Shown here one piece after another: positions 53,256 to 62,748 of a stretch of DNA of 64,000 nt. Under the pieces are notes generated by a model, which searched no databases, was not told the DNA's origin, and worked only from the letters and a program-made list of their open reading frames with translations. This stretch comes from Marinifilum breve (lineage in GTDB: Bacteria > Bacteroidota > Bacteroidia > Bacteroidales > Marinifilaceae). A program made the position numbers and the translations under genes. How positions within the stretch are numbered: the stretch's first letter is position 1; every line of letters begins with the position of its first letter. The stretch is taken from positions 295,605 to 359,604 of the forward strand of contig NZ_QFLI01000006.1 of the NCBI RefSeq assembly GCF_003202155.1. Direction: 5' to 3'.

Positions 53256-53277
53256 ATTATTTAGGTGTGATAATATT

Positions 53278-54459
53278 TTAATAAAGCAACATACTTACCA
53301 GAACATATAGGTAGTGGGCAAAGGTACCCGCCAAAATACCTCCAATGGTATGAGAAAGTAAGGCTTTAGAAGTCAATTCACGATAATTCAAGGTATCCAA
53401 CATTGCTGTGTGCGTACTTAAATAACCACTCCAACACATACCCATTGCAGTAAATACAGCTACTACGTTACCATCGATAATGCCTTTTGCAAGGAATGCT
53501 TTTACAAGCGATAAAGCAGCTCCTACTGCACCTAAGGATGTAACTGGGAAAGCAATCAATTCAGGGAATTTAAATCCGAATAAGCCTTCGAATAACCACC
53601 AAACATATCCAGCCAACTTAGGCAGTAATGGTACACCTTCGTATGCTAAACCTTGGTATCCCATTGTTGGATCTTTAGGTCCGAATGTTAGCATCATTAC
53701 CATGGTAGAAATGATCAAAACACCTGGAATAATTGCCAAACCAAGGTCAACACCAGATTTACCACCATCCAAAATCGAATTCAGGAATCTTAAGAAAACG
53801 CTACCTTCCGATTTAAAGCTGATTTTTTCAGTCGCACCCTCAAAATCATTGTCGGTACGTACAGGAATTTTTCCTCTGATTAACCTTTGCATTAATCTGG
53901 TTGAAACAACAGCTCCAAATAGAGCTCCAACCAAACCAATTAATGCTGGAATAAACATGTTTTCATCATTACCAGGAATTTTAAGAGTTGACATAAAGGT
54001 AATCACGATCAAACCCATACCGAAAGCTGTACCAAAGTTTGTTAATGATACCAATTGGTAGTTTTTGAAATACTTGCTGAAGTTTTTATCGTTTGCCAAG
54101 CTGATGATAGCTGGGTTATCCGATAAAAAGGTAAGAACTCCTGCCAATGCTCCAACTCCAGGTAAATTGAATAATGGTTTCATTAATGGAGCAAGCATTT
54201 TCTCCAATAATCTAACTACACCAAATTCGATTAACAATTTCCCTAAAGCCCCTGAAAGAACCGTAATTCCCATAATGTAGAATACAGTATTCATTAGCAA
54301 ATCCCATGCTGTTTGCATGATGGTATTCAGCATATTGGAAACACCCATTGTATGGCCAATGTATCCAAATATTCCGAAAAATGTCAGAAGAAACATCACG
54401 GCTTCGTACCTTCGTTTCTTCAAAAAATCTGTCTCCTTGATAGATTTAATTGCGTTCAT
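53278..54459 (-). CDS. Nucleoside-recognition (Gate) domain membrane protein
   Basis: A 393-residue membrane protein with about eight to ten hydrophobic segments. The Gate motif region is ITVLSGALGKLLIEFGVVRLLEKMLAPLMKPLFNLPGVGALAGVLTFLSDNPAIISL. It resembles the CD0519/CD1768 membrane family, whose substrate is unknown; related Gate proteins carry nucleosides or ions. The gene is monocistronic with its own terminator. Confidence 0.75.
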   Translation of the reverse strand: MNAIKSIKETDFLKKRRYEAVMFLLTFFGIFGYIGHTMGVSNMLNTIMQTAWDLLMNTVFYIMGITVLSGALGKLLIEFGVVRLLEKMLAPLMKPLFNLPGVGALAGVLTFLSDNPAIISLANDKNFSKYFKNYQLVSLTNFGTAFGMGLIVITFMSTLKIPGNDENMFIPALIGLVGALFGAVVSTRLMQRLIRGKIPVRTDNDFEGATEKISFKSEGSVFLRFLNSILDGGKSGVDLGLAIIPGVLIISTMVMMLTFGPKDPTMGYQGLAYEGVPLLPKLAGYVWWLFEGLFGFKFPELIAFPVTSLGAVGAALSLVKAFLAKGIIDGNVVAVFTAMGMCWSGYLSTHTAMLDTLNYRELTSKALLSHTIGGILAGTFAHYLYVLVSMLLY

Positions 54460-54691
54460 AGTTAAGGTTATATGATTGTGTTTGTTATTCGCTGCAAATG
54501 TATATTATTCAAGCATTTTTTTTATATGATCTTTATCAGCTTTTTAAATATCTTAATATGTTGCAAAATCATATTGTTTTTTATCATGCTTAAGAGTTAG
54601 TAGAATAGTTCAAATTAGGGATTGTTGATAAGTTCTTCTTTATTCTTCAGCCGATTTGTACTAGCTTTGTCATCCCAATTAAAAATTAGGC
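54460..54691. promoter_or_regulatory. Divergent intergenic region with a recQ -7 box
   Basis: This 232-base gap lies between the divergent membrane-protein and recQ genes. TAGCTTTG at 54662-54669 is an exact -7 match, 22 bases before the recQ start. No good -33 box was found at the expected distance, and no minus-strand promoter was clear. Confidence 0.4.
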
Positions 54692-56806
54692 ATGTCAGCA
54701 GCATCAAACGCATTAAAAAAATATTTCGGATACGATAAATTTCGTCCATTGCAAGAGAAGGTAATCAATTCCATTTTGCAAGGGAACGATGCTTTGGTGA
54801 TTATGCCAACGGGTGGAGGAAAATCCATTTGTTACCAGATTCCTGCTATAATCATGGAGGGGGTTACCATTGTTGTTTCTCCTCTGATTGCTTTAATGAA
54901 AGATCAGGTTGAAGGATTACGTGCCAATGGCGTTTCTGCTGATTATTTGAATAGTTCGCAAACCTCAGGTGAACAGGCTGAAATCATAGAAAAACTCATT
55001 GCAGGTCAAATAAAATTGCTCTATGTTTCTCCGGAAAAACTGGTAAGCCAGGATTTCTATTACCTGATGTTACAACTTAAAGTAAATTTATTTGCTGTAG
55101 ATGAGGCACACTGTATTTCGGTTTGGGGACATGATTTTCGACCAGAGTATACAAAAATGGCCTATCTGAAGAAACAGTTTCCTCATGTACCTATTGTTGC
55201 ATTAACGGCTACTGCCGATAACCTTACGCAGAAGGATATTGTTTCACAGTTGAATTTGGCAGATCCAGAGAGATTTATTTCTTCATTTGACAGACCAAAT
55301 TTGAGTTTAACTGTTGCTCCAGGACGTGATAAGTTCAAATCCATTTTAGGTTTTCTACGTCAGCGCCCACATCAATCAGGTATTATTTATTGCCTAAGCA
55401 GGAAAGCTACGGAAGGCTTGGCCGAAAAATTAAGAAATGCAGGTGTAAATGCAGCTTATTATCATGCAGGGCTGTCAGCTGATGAGCGTGCCAAACGACA
55501 GGAGGATTTTATTAACGATGAAGTGCCTATTATTTGTGCTACCATTGCATTTGGTATGGGAATCGATAAATCAAATGTACGTTGGGTAATTCATTATAAC
55601 TTGCCTCGAAATATAGAGTCCTACTATCAGGAAATTGGTCGTGCAGGACGCGATGGCTTAAAAGCAGATACACTTCTATTTTATAGCTTTTCCGATGTAA
55701 TTGTGCATCGTAAGTTTATCGATGAATCCAAGCTCAAAGAGGTTTCGCATGCCAAACTGGAACGTATTCAGCAGTTTTGCGATGCTCAAATATGTCGACG
55801 AAAAATTTTGTTGAGTTATTTTGGAGAGCATTTGGAAGAGGATTGTGGCAATTGTGATGTTTGTAAAAATCCATCTCAATTGTTTGATGGAACCATAATT
55901 GCACAGAAAGCTTTTTCCGCAGTGGTTCGTTTAAAAGAGCAAGTTGCAGCCGGTACTTTAATTGATGTATTAAGAGGTTCTTCGCGTCAGGATATCATTA
56001 GCAAAGGATACAACCAAATTAAAACCTACGGAGCAGGAAAAGACATTGCTCATCAGGATTGGCAGCAATATCTACTTCAACTATTAAATCTTGGCTATAT
56101 AACTGTTGCTTATGATCATGGCAATGCCTTGCGATTAACAGAACAAGCCAAAGAAGTACTTTTTGGAGAACGATTGGTGAAATTGGTTCATCTGGCTTCA
56201 ATGAAATCAGAGCCTGTAATTAAACCAATTGAGAAAAAGACAAGCAAGCAGATTGATCGGGAAGGTTTATTTGAGGCTCTTCGTAAACTGCGATTACAAA
56301 TTTCGAGGGATGAGAATATTCCGCCATATTTGATTTTCTCGGATGCTACACTGCATGAAATGACACAGGATAAGCCAACCAGCGAATTCGAGATGAAATT
56401 GATTTCGGGAGTTGGTGTTCGAAAATATCAGCTTTATGGAGAATTGTTTATTAATGAAATCTTAAATTTTCAGCAAAGCAAAAATCGTGAAGCCAAAAAA
56501 AGCGGAGAATCATTCTACAAAACTTACGAATATTATAAGCAAGGGTTTTCGGTTGATGAAATTGCCAGTATCCGAAAAGTAAATCCGGTTACAATATATT
56601 CTCATTTGGCCTCTTTGTATGAAAAGGGAGCTGATGTTGATTTGTATGAATTCTTCAGTTCACGTGAATTGGAGCAGATTGAAAATGCATTTCGTTCCCT
56701 AAATTATACCGAAAACATCAAAGAATTATACATGTACATGGGCGAGGAAATAGAGTATTATAAAATACGATTGGCCATTTCTTATCTCAAAGTAACTTCT
56801 TCATAA
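54692..56806 (+). CDS. recQ: ATP-dependent DNA helicase RecQ (long form with HRDC)
   Basis: A 704-residue 3'-5' helicase. The motifs are QEKVINSILQGNDALVIMPTGGGKS (Walker A), AVDEAHCISVWGHDFRPEY (DEAH), ALTATAD, ATIAFGMGIDKSNVRWVIHYNLP and QEIGRAGRDG. The zinc element is CRRKILLSYFGEHLEEDCGNCDVC (about 368-391), followed by the RQC winged helix and an HRDC domain (about 525-600). The C-terminal 110 residues carry a helix-turn-helix-like SVDEIASIRKVNPVTIYSHLASLYEKG segment, common in Bacteroidota RecQ. It is the fuller of two RecQ proteins in the window. Confidence 0.96.
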   Translation: MSAASNALKKYFGYDKFRPLQEKVINSILQGNDALVIMPTGGGKSICYQIPAIIMEGVTIVVSPLIALMKDQVEGLRANGVSADYLNSSQTSGEQAEIIEKLIAGQIKLLYVSPEKLVSQDFYYLMLQLKVNLFAVDEAHCISVWGHDFRPEYTKMAYLKKQFPHVPIVALTATADNLTQKDIVSQLNLADPERFISSFDRPNLSLTVAPGRDKFKSILGFLRQRPHQSGIIYCLSRKATEGLAEKLRNAGVNAAYYHAGLSADERAKRQEDFINDEVPIICATIAFGMGIDKSNVRWVIHYNLPRNIESYYQEIGRAGRDGLKADTLLFYSFSDVIVHRKFIDESKLKEVSHAKLERIQQFCDAQICRRKILLSYFGEHLEEDCGNCDVCKNPSQLFDGTIIAQKAFSAVVRLKEQVAAGTLIDVLRGSSRQDIISKGYNQIKTYGAGKDIAHQDWQQYLLQLLNLGYITVAYDHGNALRLTEQAKEVLFGERLVKLVHLASMKSEPVIKPIEKKTSKQIDREGLFEALRKLRLQISRDENIPPYLIFSDATLHEMTQDKPTSEFEMKLISGVGVRKYQLYGELFINEILNFQQSKNREAKKSGESFYKTYEYYKQGFSVDEIASIRKVNPVTIYSHLASLYEKGADVDLYEFFSSRELEQIENAFRSLNYTENIKELYMYMGEEIEYYKIRLAISYLKVTSS

Positions 56807-56903
56807 TCTTGACTTATTAGAAAATAATTATTGATCATTGGAATGTTTTTGTTAAATTTAGAGTTCTATTTAATTAACCTGTACCTTTAAATTTTAACTA
56901 AAC

Positions 56904-59021
56904 ATGAAAACAAAATCAATTTTAAGCATTGCCATAATGGCTATGTTTATGGCGGCATGCAACCAGAAAGTTAATTTGCCAGATCCTCCGGTTGCTCAAA
57001 AAATTCCCAAAGAACTAAAAATTCATGACGATACCAGAATCGATAACTACTACTGGTTAAATCAGCGTGAAGACTCTACAGTTATTAATTATTTGAATGC
57101 CGAAAATGATTACTGCGATGCGGTAATGAAGCATACGGATGAGTTTCAAACGAAACTTTTCGATGAAATGGTAGCTCGCATTAAAAAGACTGATGAATCA
57201 GTTCCTGCAAAATCAAACGGATATTATTACTATAGCAGAACCGAAGGAGATGCAGAGTATCCTTTGTATTGCAGAAAAGAAGGGGAACTGGATGCTAAAG
57301 AGCAAATCATGTTAAATGTTCCTGAAATGGCAAAAGGATTTAACTATTACAGTATTGGTAGTTATTCTGTAAGCGAGAATAATAAAATCTTAGCCTATTC
57401 AGAGGACACTCTAAGCCGAAGAAAATACACAATAAAGTTTAAGAGCTTAGTTGATGATAAAGTTTACACTGATGAAATCGCAAACACAACAGGAGGAATA
57501 ACCTGGGCAAGCGATAACAAAACCGTTTTTTATACAGTTAAACATCCTGAAACACTATTGCCTTACAAAGTTTACAAACATGTATTGGGGACTTCTTCGA
57601 AGAATGATGAGTTGGTTTATGAAGAGAAGGATAATACTTTCTATACTTTCTGCTATAAGACCAAATCAAGAAAATATATCATGATTGGGGTAAGTAGTAC
57701 TGTTTCGTCAGAATACAGATATATTGATGCAAGCAAGCCTAATAGTGAATTTAAGGTGATTCAGCCTCGCGAAAGAGATTTGGAATATGGAATTGCTCAT
57801 TACAAGGATCATTTTTATATCAGAACGAATTACCAGGCGAAGAATTTCCGTATGATGAAAACTCCTGTAAGTAAAACAACAAAGGAGAATTGGATTGAGA
57901 TGATTCCTAATAGAGAGGATGTTTTTTTAAGTAGTTTTGAAATTTTCCAGAACTATCTGGTTATAGGCGAACGCAAAAATGGATTAAACCAACTTCGAAT
58001 TCGCAATTGGGAAAGCGGTAAAGAGCACTATCTTGATTTTGGTGAGGAAACTTACGATGCATGGATTTCTGCTAATCCTGAATTTGAATCAGATGTATTG
58101 CGTTATGGATATACATCATTAACTACACCAAGTTCAACCATAGATTATAATATGGGAACAAAAGAGAAAACAGTTTTGAAGCAACAAGAGGTTCTTGGCG
58201 GTTTTAATAAAGATAACTACGAAGCCAAGCGTTTGTGGGCAACAGCAGAGGATGGAACAAAGGTGCCAATTTCTTTGGTGTATCGAAAAGACAAGTTTCA
58301 GAAGGGGAAAAATCCTCTTTGGTTATCTGCCTATGGCTCGTATGGGTCTAGTTCTGATGTTTACTTCAGTTCAGTTCGCTTAAGTCTATTGGATAGAGGT
58401 TTTGTGGTTGCAACGGCTCATGTTCGCGGCGGTCAAGAAATGGGACGCTACTGGTATGAAGATGGTAAGCTATTGAAAAAGAAAAATACATTTACCGATT
58501 TTAATTCTTGCGCAGAGCACATGATTGCAGAAGGATATGCTGCAAAAGACAAAGTATTTGCCTGGGGTGGAAGTGCAGGAGGTTTGCTAATGGGGGCAAT
58601 TGTGAATATGAAACCAGAATTGTATAGAGGTGTAATTGCTGCTGTTCCATTTGTTGATGTCGTAACTACCATGTTGGATGAATCTATTCCTTTAACAACA
58701 GGAGAGTTCGATGAATGGGGGAATCCTAAGAACAAAGAATATTACGATTACATGCTTTCTTATTCGCCTTACGATAATGTAAAGGCACAAAAATATCCAG
58801 CTTTGTTGGTAACAACTGGATTGCATGATTCGCAAGTTCAGTATTGGGAACCAGCCAAATGGGTAGCTAAGCTTCGAGACATGAAAACGGATAAAAATCC
58901 ATTGTTGTTAAAAACCAATATGGACTTCGGACATGGAGGAGCATCGGGTAGATTTGAAAGATTAAAAGAAGTAGCTTTAGAATATGCTTTTGTTTTTGAT
59001 CAGATAGGAATTGATGAATAA
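56904..59021 (+). CDS. ptrB: Oligopeptidase B-like S9 serine peptidase (lipoprotein)
   Basis: A 705-residue peptidase of the prolyl oligopeptidase family, closest in layout to oligopeptidase B, which cuts after basic residues. A lipobox (IMAMFMAAC, about Cys19) marks it as a lipoprotein. The propeller covers about 75-430. The catalytic domain has GGSAGGLLMGA (nucleophile Ser near 555), TTGLHDSQVQYWEPAKWVAKLR and GHGGASGRFERLKE (His region). The TGEFDEWGNP stretch is typical of oligopeptidase B. The symbol is by resemblance. A terminator follows. Confidence 0.88.
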   Translation: MKTKSILSIAIMAMFMAACNQKVNLPDPPVAQKIPKELKIHDDTRIDNYYWLNQREDSTVINYLNAENDYCDAVMKHTDEFQTKLFDEMVARIKKTDESVPAKSNGYYYYSRTEGDAEYPLYCRKEGELDAKEQIMLNVPEMAKGFNYYSIGSYSVSENNKILAYSEDTLSRRKYTIKFKSLVDDKVYTDEIANTTGGITWASDNKTVFYTVKHPETLLPYKVYKHVLGTSSKNDELVYEEKDNTFYTFCYKTKSRKYIMIGVSSTVSSEYRYIDASKPNSEFKVIQPRERDLEYGIAHYKDHFYIRTNYQAKNFRMMKTPVSKTTKENWIEMIPNREDVFLSSFEIFQNYLVIGERKNGLNQLRIRNWESGKEHYLDFGEETYDAWISANPEFESDVLRYGYTSLTTPSSTIDYNMGTKEKTVLKQQEVLGGFNKDNYEAKRLWATAEDGTKVPISLVYRKDKFQKGKNPLWLSAYGSYGSSSDVYFSSVRLSLLDRGFVVATAHVRGGQEMGRYWYEDGKLLKKKNTFTDFNSCAEHMIAEGYAAKDKVFAWGGSAGGLLMGAIVNMKPELYRGVIAAVPFVDVVTTMLDESIPLTTGEFDEWGNPKNKEYYDYMLSYSPYDNVKAQKYPALLVTTGLHDSQVQYWEPAKWVAKLRDMKTDKNPLLLKTNMDFGHGGASGRFERLKEVALEYAFVFDQIGIDE

Positions 59022-59044
59022 AAAAAACAAGAATGTTAATGAAT

Positions 59045-59069
59045 AGCGCTCGTTTCGGGCGCTTTTTTT
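59045..59069 (+). terminator. Terminator after the oligopeptidase B-like gene
   Basis: AGCGCTCG-TTT-CGGGCGCT (one G-U pair) followed by a T-tract on the plus strand. Confidence 0.88.
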
Positions 59070-59113
59070 GTATATTTATATTTCGATTCTGACTATAAAA
59101 AACAATTACGCTT

Positions 59114-59881
59114 ATGATTCGAACCTTAATTATTGATGATGAGATGAAGAGTCAGGCAACTCTTCACAAATTGCTTGAAAAATATTGTACTGGGATTGAA
59201 ATTGTTGGGTTTGCACATAATGTAAAATCAGGAGTTGAATCAATAAATGAATTGAATCCGGATTTAGTTTTTTTAGATATTTCGATGCCAGATGGAAATG
59301 GATTTGAAGTATTACAAAAGGTCAAAAGTCGTGATTTCGAAGTCGTATTTACAACCGCTTTTAACGATTACGCAATAAAGGCTTTTCAATTTTCTGCATT
59401 ACATTACTTACTCAAACCAATTAATTACATAGAATTACAGGCTGCTGTTGAACGCTACAAAGAAAATCATAAAGATTTGGACTTGAATGAAAAGATTCAG
59501 GTATTGTTTGATAGTTTGAATAATCAGAATAAAAAGATTGTATTACCAACTTCCAATGGATTAAAAGTAGTAGAGATTGAAAAAATTGTATACTGTAGAG
59601 CTGATGGTAGTTATACTCACTTTTATTTTTTAGATGAGGACTCAATTATGGTATCAAAAGCCTTATCTAATTTCGAAGAACTACTTCCTTCCGATATGTT
59701 CTGTAGAGTGCACAACAAGCATTTAATCAACTTGAATTTTGTTGATAATTACGTCAAGGGAAGAGGAGGAAAAGTGGTACTGGAGAATAAAGAGGAAATT
59801 GAAATATCGGAAGGTAGAAAAGCTGAGTTCCTAAAAAGATTAAAGAATATCGCTGATTTTTTACCAGATTCTAAAAAATAG
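59114..59881 (+). CDS. LytTR-family response regulator
   Basis: A 255-residue two-domain regulator. The N-terminal receiver (about 1-120) has the acidic pair in LIIDDEMK, the phospho-acceptor Asp55 in LVFLDISMPDGNGFEV, and the conserved Lys in HYLLKPINY. The C-terminal LytTR DNA-binding domain (about 150-245) has VVEIEKIVYCRADGSYTHFYFLD and FCRVHNKHLINLNFVDNYVKGRGGKVVLENKEEIEISEGRKAEFL. No histidine kinase gene is adjacent. Three direct repeats just downstream look like its binding sites, ahead of the NACHT-type gene. Confidence 0.95.
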   Translation: MIRTLIIDDEMKSQATLHKLLEKYCTGIEIVGFAHNVKSGVESINELNPDLVFLDISMPDGNGFEVLQKVKSRDFEVVFTTAFNDYAIKAFQFSALHYLLKPINYIELQAAVERYKENHKDLDLNEKIQVLFDSLNNQNKKIVLPTSNGLKVVEIEKIVYCRADGSYTHFYFLDEDSIMVSKALSNFEELLPSDMFCRVHNKHLINLNFVDNYVKGRGGKVVLENKEEIEISEGRKAEFLKRLKNIADFLPDSKK

Positions 59882-59884
59882 AAA

Positions 59885-59935
59885 TACGTATTCACAAACT
59901 CAAATTACGTATTCGGAAATTAGTATTACGTAGTG
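59885..59935 (+). promoter_or_regulatory. Candidate LytTR operator: three 9-bp direct repeats at 21-bp spacing
   Basis: TACGTATTC at 59885-59893 and at 59906-59914, and TACGTAGTG at 59927-59935, are separated by exactly 12 bases. LytTR regulators bind pairs of 9-bp imperfect direct repeats with 12-13-base spacers. The third copy is about 67 bases before the NACHT-type gene, and a weak TATACATTG -7 box lies about 7 bases after it. Binding is inferred. Confidence 0.6.
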
Positions 59936-60002
59936 GCGAATTATACATTGAAAAGGCTGTTTTTCTTCAGTATTTTCACGGTGAAATTGAAGAACCACTA
60001 CT

Positions 60003-62555
60003 ATGATTGAACAATTAAAATCTGAAATTCTCAAAAAATTTGGTGAAGATTTGGTTTATACCAAGGATTGCAAATTTTTAGCAGATACAATTTGTGAAGA
60101 AACAGGTAGCAGAATCAGTACTACTACAATTAGAAGATTATTCGGTTTTTTAAAAAGCACTACTACACCTGCCAAATACACACTAAATATTTTATCCAGT
60201 TACCTAGGTTACCAAAGTTGGGAACATTTTTGTAATTACTGGGAATATCAACCTAAAGAAGAAATTGAACCAAAAGAAAACTGGACTGATTTTTACAACA
60301 AAGCAATTTCTTTTAGCACGGATACTTACAAATACATCTCTGGTCAATCAGGAATTCCGTTTAAAGCGGTTAGTCCGAGAGAAGAGTCAGAGCAGAGAAT
60401 TGAAAAGTTTTTGAAATCAGGCAATAGTGCCTTGGCATTTATTGCGCCAGGTGGATTTGGAAAATCGACCATGATTGCCAAGTGGTTTGAAAGAAAATGG
60501 CTTAATAAGAAAAATGAAGATGTGATTCTGTTTTTGAATGCATCTATGATGATTAGTTTTTTAAATGCAGACTTTAAGCTGGAAGATTGGTTGCAGGATC
60601 AGCTTAAATTTACCCACAAAGATTCTTTAAAGTATTTTCTTGAACATCCTGAAGCTTGTGAGAGTAGAATTATTTTCGTGATTGATGCTTTAGACGAAAT
60701 TACATATGACAATTTTAAGTTGGAGAGAGTATTCTTACAGCTTAAGCAGTTTATTTTGAACTTTAAGGATTCTGGTAAGGTTAAATTGATTTTAACCTCA
60801 AGAAATACAACCTGGCAAAAGTTTGCGATGCCGTTCGTTTTCCAATCAAATGCTTTGAAAGATTGTTGGTATGATTTAAATGATGATTCAGAGAAGATAA
60901 ATGAGGCAAATATTCCGCCATTAAATCATAAAGAGATTCAAAGAGTTCTTGAAAAAACTTTAAACCTTCAATATGCGCCAAATGTTAGTGTTGACGATTT
61001 AACTTACTTACAAAAGAAGGTTATATCCAATCCATTTTTCCTTGAATTGTTTATCAAACTTTTTTCACCGAATAATATTCATAAACTAAATAAAGGATAT
61101 GAATTGATGCATGAGTACATCAAGAATAAGGTTTATTACTCACGCTATTCGGAAGAGAAAATTGATATTTTATATTCTGTTCTTGACCTAATAAGTCATG
61201 GTAAAGAAGGGACTTCAGCTAAAAAACTAGAACTAAGGGAAAGATACCCAATTCATTTAAAAACAGCCGGAGATTACTATGCTGCTTATCAGGAGCTATT
61301 ATCTTTTGGAATAATCACAGAATACATCTCTACCAATAAAAAGAACAATTATTGCAAATATGTAAAGATTACCAACGAGGTACTATTTGAAACATTAATT
61401 GGAATAAGTCTTATTGAGAAAAATGGAGAATTGGACTTTGAGCTAATAAAAAAAGTTGATAAGGATTACCAGGGCTATGAGTTGAAAAATAGATTAATTT
61501 CTTATTTGCTGGAATCAGCATTTTTGAGTGGTAAACACATGGAATTAAAAAATCTGTTTGAATTAAGCGATGATACTATATCTGCTCCATGTGTATTGGA
61601 AACCATATTTAACTCTTCAATTTACACAGAAAAATACAAGATTGAATTAATTCAGCATTTAGCTGAAAATAAGAAGTCAGAGAAAATATTTTCGAAAGCC
61701 TTTTCTGATACTTTAAATATTAAAGATCAATCGAAGGAAGTTTTGGAAATATTTGCAAAAAATGGTGCAACAAAAAACTTAAGAATTAGATCTTTAAGTT
61801 TGTTACTGATGTCTGCAATGTTTAGCTATGAATCAGACAAGGCAACGGCTTATTACAATGAATTGGCACAAGAAGAAGCAGATACAAGCTGTTCTGGATT
61901 TACCATTGCAATAAGATTGGCAGCAGTTTTAATGTACAATCATTTCATAGGAAATAAAACTGATGATATTGAACTATTAAAATTGTTCTATTACAGAGAA
62001 ATGGCATATTTAAAATATGCTGAAATAAATAGTGCAATTGACGGAGAGTTTGAATTAATTCTGTGTATGGCATTAACATATATGGAATCATACCATAAGG
62101 TTTTACAATTGGTTGATGATGCAGAACATTTGTATAAAAGTGAAGGAGATAAGACTTGGTCTTCAAACTATAAGTTGTTACAATGCTATAAGATTTTTGC
62201 ACAGTATTCGTTGGGAATGACTTTAAGTAAAGAACAAATTGACTATTTGTTACACAGTAAAAGTGAAGTTAACTCATCTCAAAATTACTACCTCCAAATA
62301 TATTACAACTCATTTTTGAGTACTTGTTATCAGGAAAAGAGCAAGGGACAGAAAGTTGAGGAGTTTTTTAACAAGGCAATTGAGTTAAGCGAATTTGCAA
62401 AATATCATTCATGTACAGCGAGTCTTTACCGAAAAATGGCACGTTTTTACAATGGCATAAATGAAAAGACCAAAGAACAAATTTGTATCTCGGAGGAAAC
62501 ACGTTTATTAAAGAAATATGCTTCTAGCTATACTTTTGAGGCATTATTAGTATAA
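60003..62555 (+). CDS. NACHT-type STAND NTPase with an N-terminal helical domain
   Basis: An 850-residue cytosolic protein. Residues 1-80 are a helical domain (ILKKFGEDLVYTKDCKFLA, TTTIRRLFGFLKSTTTPAKY, YLGYQSWEHFCNYW) found at the N-terminus of several Bacteroidota proteins and perhaps DNA-binding. The NTPase follows, with Walker A PGGFGKST (149-156) and Walker B IIFVIDALDE (223-232), the NACHT style, and RNTTWQKF as a likely sensor. The C-terminal 450 residues are helical and TPR-like. STAND NTPases sense ligands; many defend against phages, others regulate transcription. No defence genes are adjacent. It is followed by a terminator. Confidence 0.75.
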   Translation: MIEQLKSEILKKFGEDLVYTKDCKFLADTICEETGSRISTTTIRRLFGFLKSTTTPAKYTLNILSSYLGYQSWEHFCNYWEYQPKEEIEPKENWTDFYNKAISFSTDTYKYISGQSGIPFKAVSPREESEQRIEKFLKSGNSALAFIAPGGFGKSTMIAKWFERKWLNKKNEDVILFLNASMMISFLNADFKLEDWLQDQLKFTHKDSLKYFLEHPEACESRIIFVIDALDEITYDNFKLERVFLQLKQFILNFKDSGKVKLILTSRNTTWQKFAMPFVFQSNALKDCWYDLNDDSEKINEANIPPLNHKEIQRVLEKTLNLQYAPNVSVDDLTYLQKKVISNPFFLELFIKLFSPNNIHKLNKGYELMHEYIKNKVYYSRYSEEKIDILYSVLDLISHGKEGTSAKKLELRERYPIHLKTAGDYYAAYQELLSFGIITEYISTNKKNNYCKYVKITNEVLFETLIGISLIEKNGELDFELIKKVDKDYQGYELKNRLISYLLESAFLSGKHMELKNLFELSDDTISAPCVLETIFNSSIYTEKYKIELIQHLAENKKSEKIFSKAFSDTLNIKDQSKEVLEIFAKNGATKNLRIRSLSLLLMSAMFSYESDKATAYYNELAQEEADTSCSGFTIAIRLAAVLMYNHFIGNKTDDIELLKLFYYREMAYLKYAEINSAIDGEFELILCMALTYMESYHKVLQLVDDAEHLYKSEGDKTWSSNYKLLQCYKIFAQYSLGMTLSKEQIDYLLHSKSEVNSSQNYYLQIYYNSFLSTCYQEKSKGQKVEEFFNKAIELSEFAKYHSCTASLYRKMARFYNGINEKTKEQICISEETRLLKKYASSYTFEALLV

Positions 62556-62580
62556 TACTCTTCACAAATTCACTTTGATT

Positions 62581-62617
62581 ATAAAGCTGTTTGTTTAGGC
62601 AAACAGCTTTATTTTGT
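62581..62617 (+). terminator. Terminator after the NACHT-type gene
   Basis: ATAAAGCTGTTTG pairs perfectly with CAAACAGCTTTAT around a six-base loop and is followed by TTTGTTT. Confidence 0.88.
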
Positions 62618-62748
62618 TTATTATATCCCAATTCCGCTTCAAAATTATAACTTTACGATTATTGTGATTTAGGAAAGGTTTCCCAATGAAAAGATGGAAA
62701 CTACTTTTAAATCAGGAATAATAAGTACATGAATAAAACGTTGAAAAC

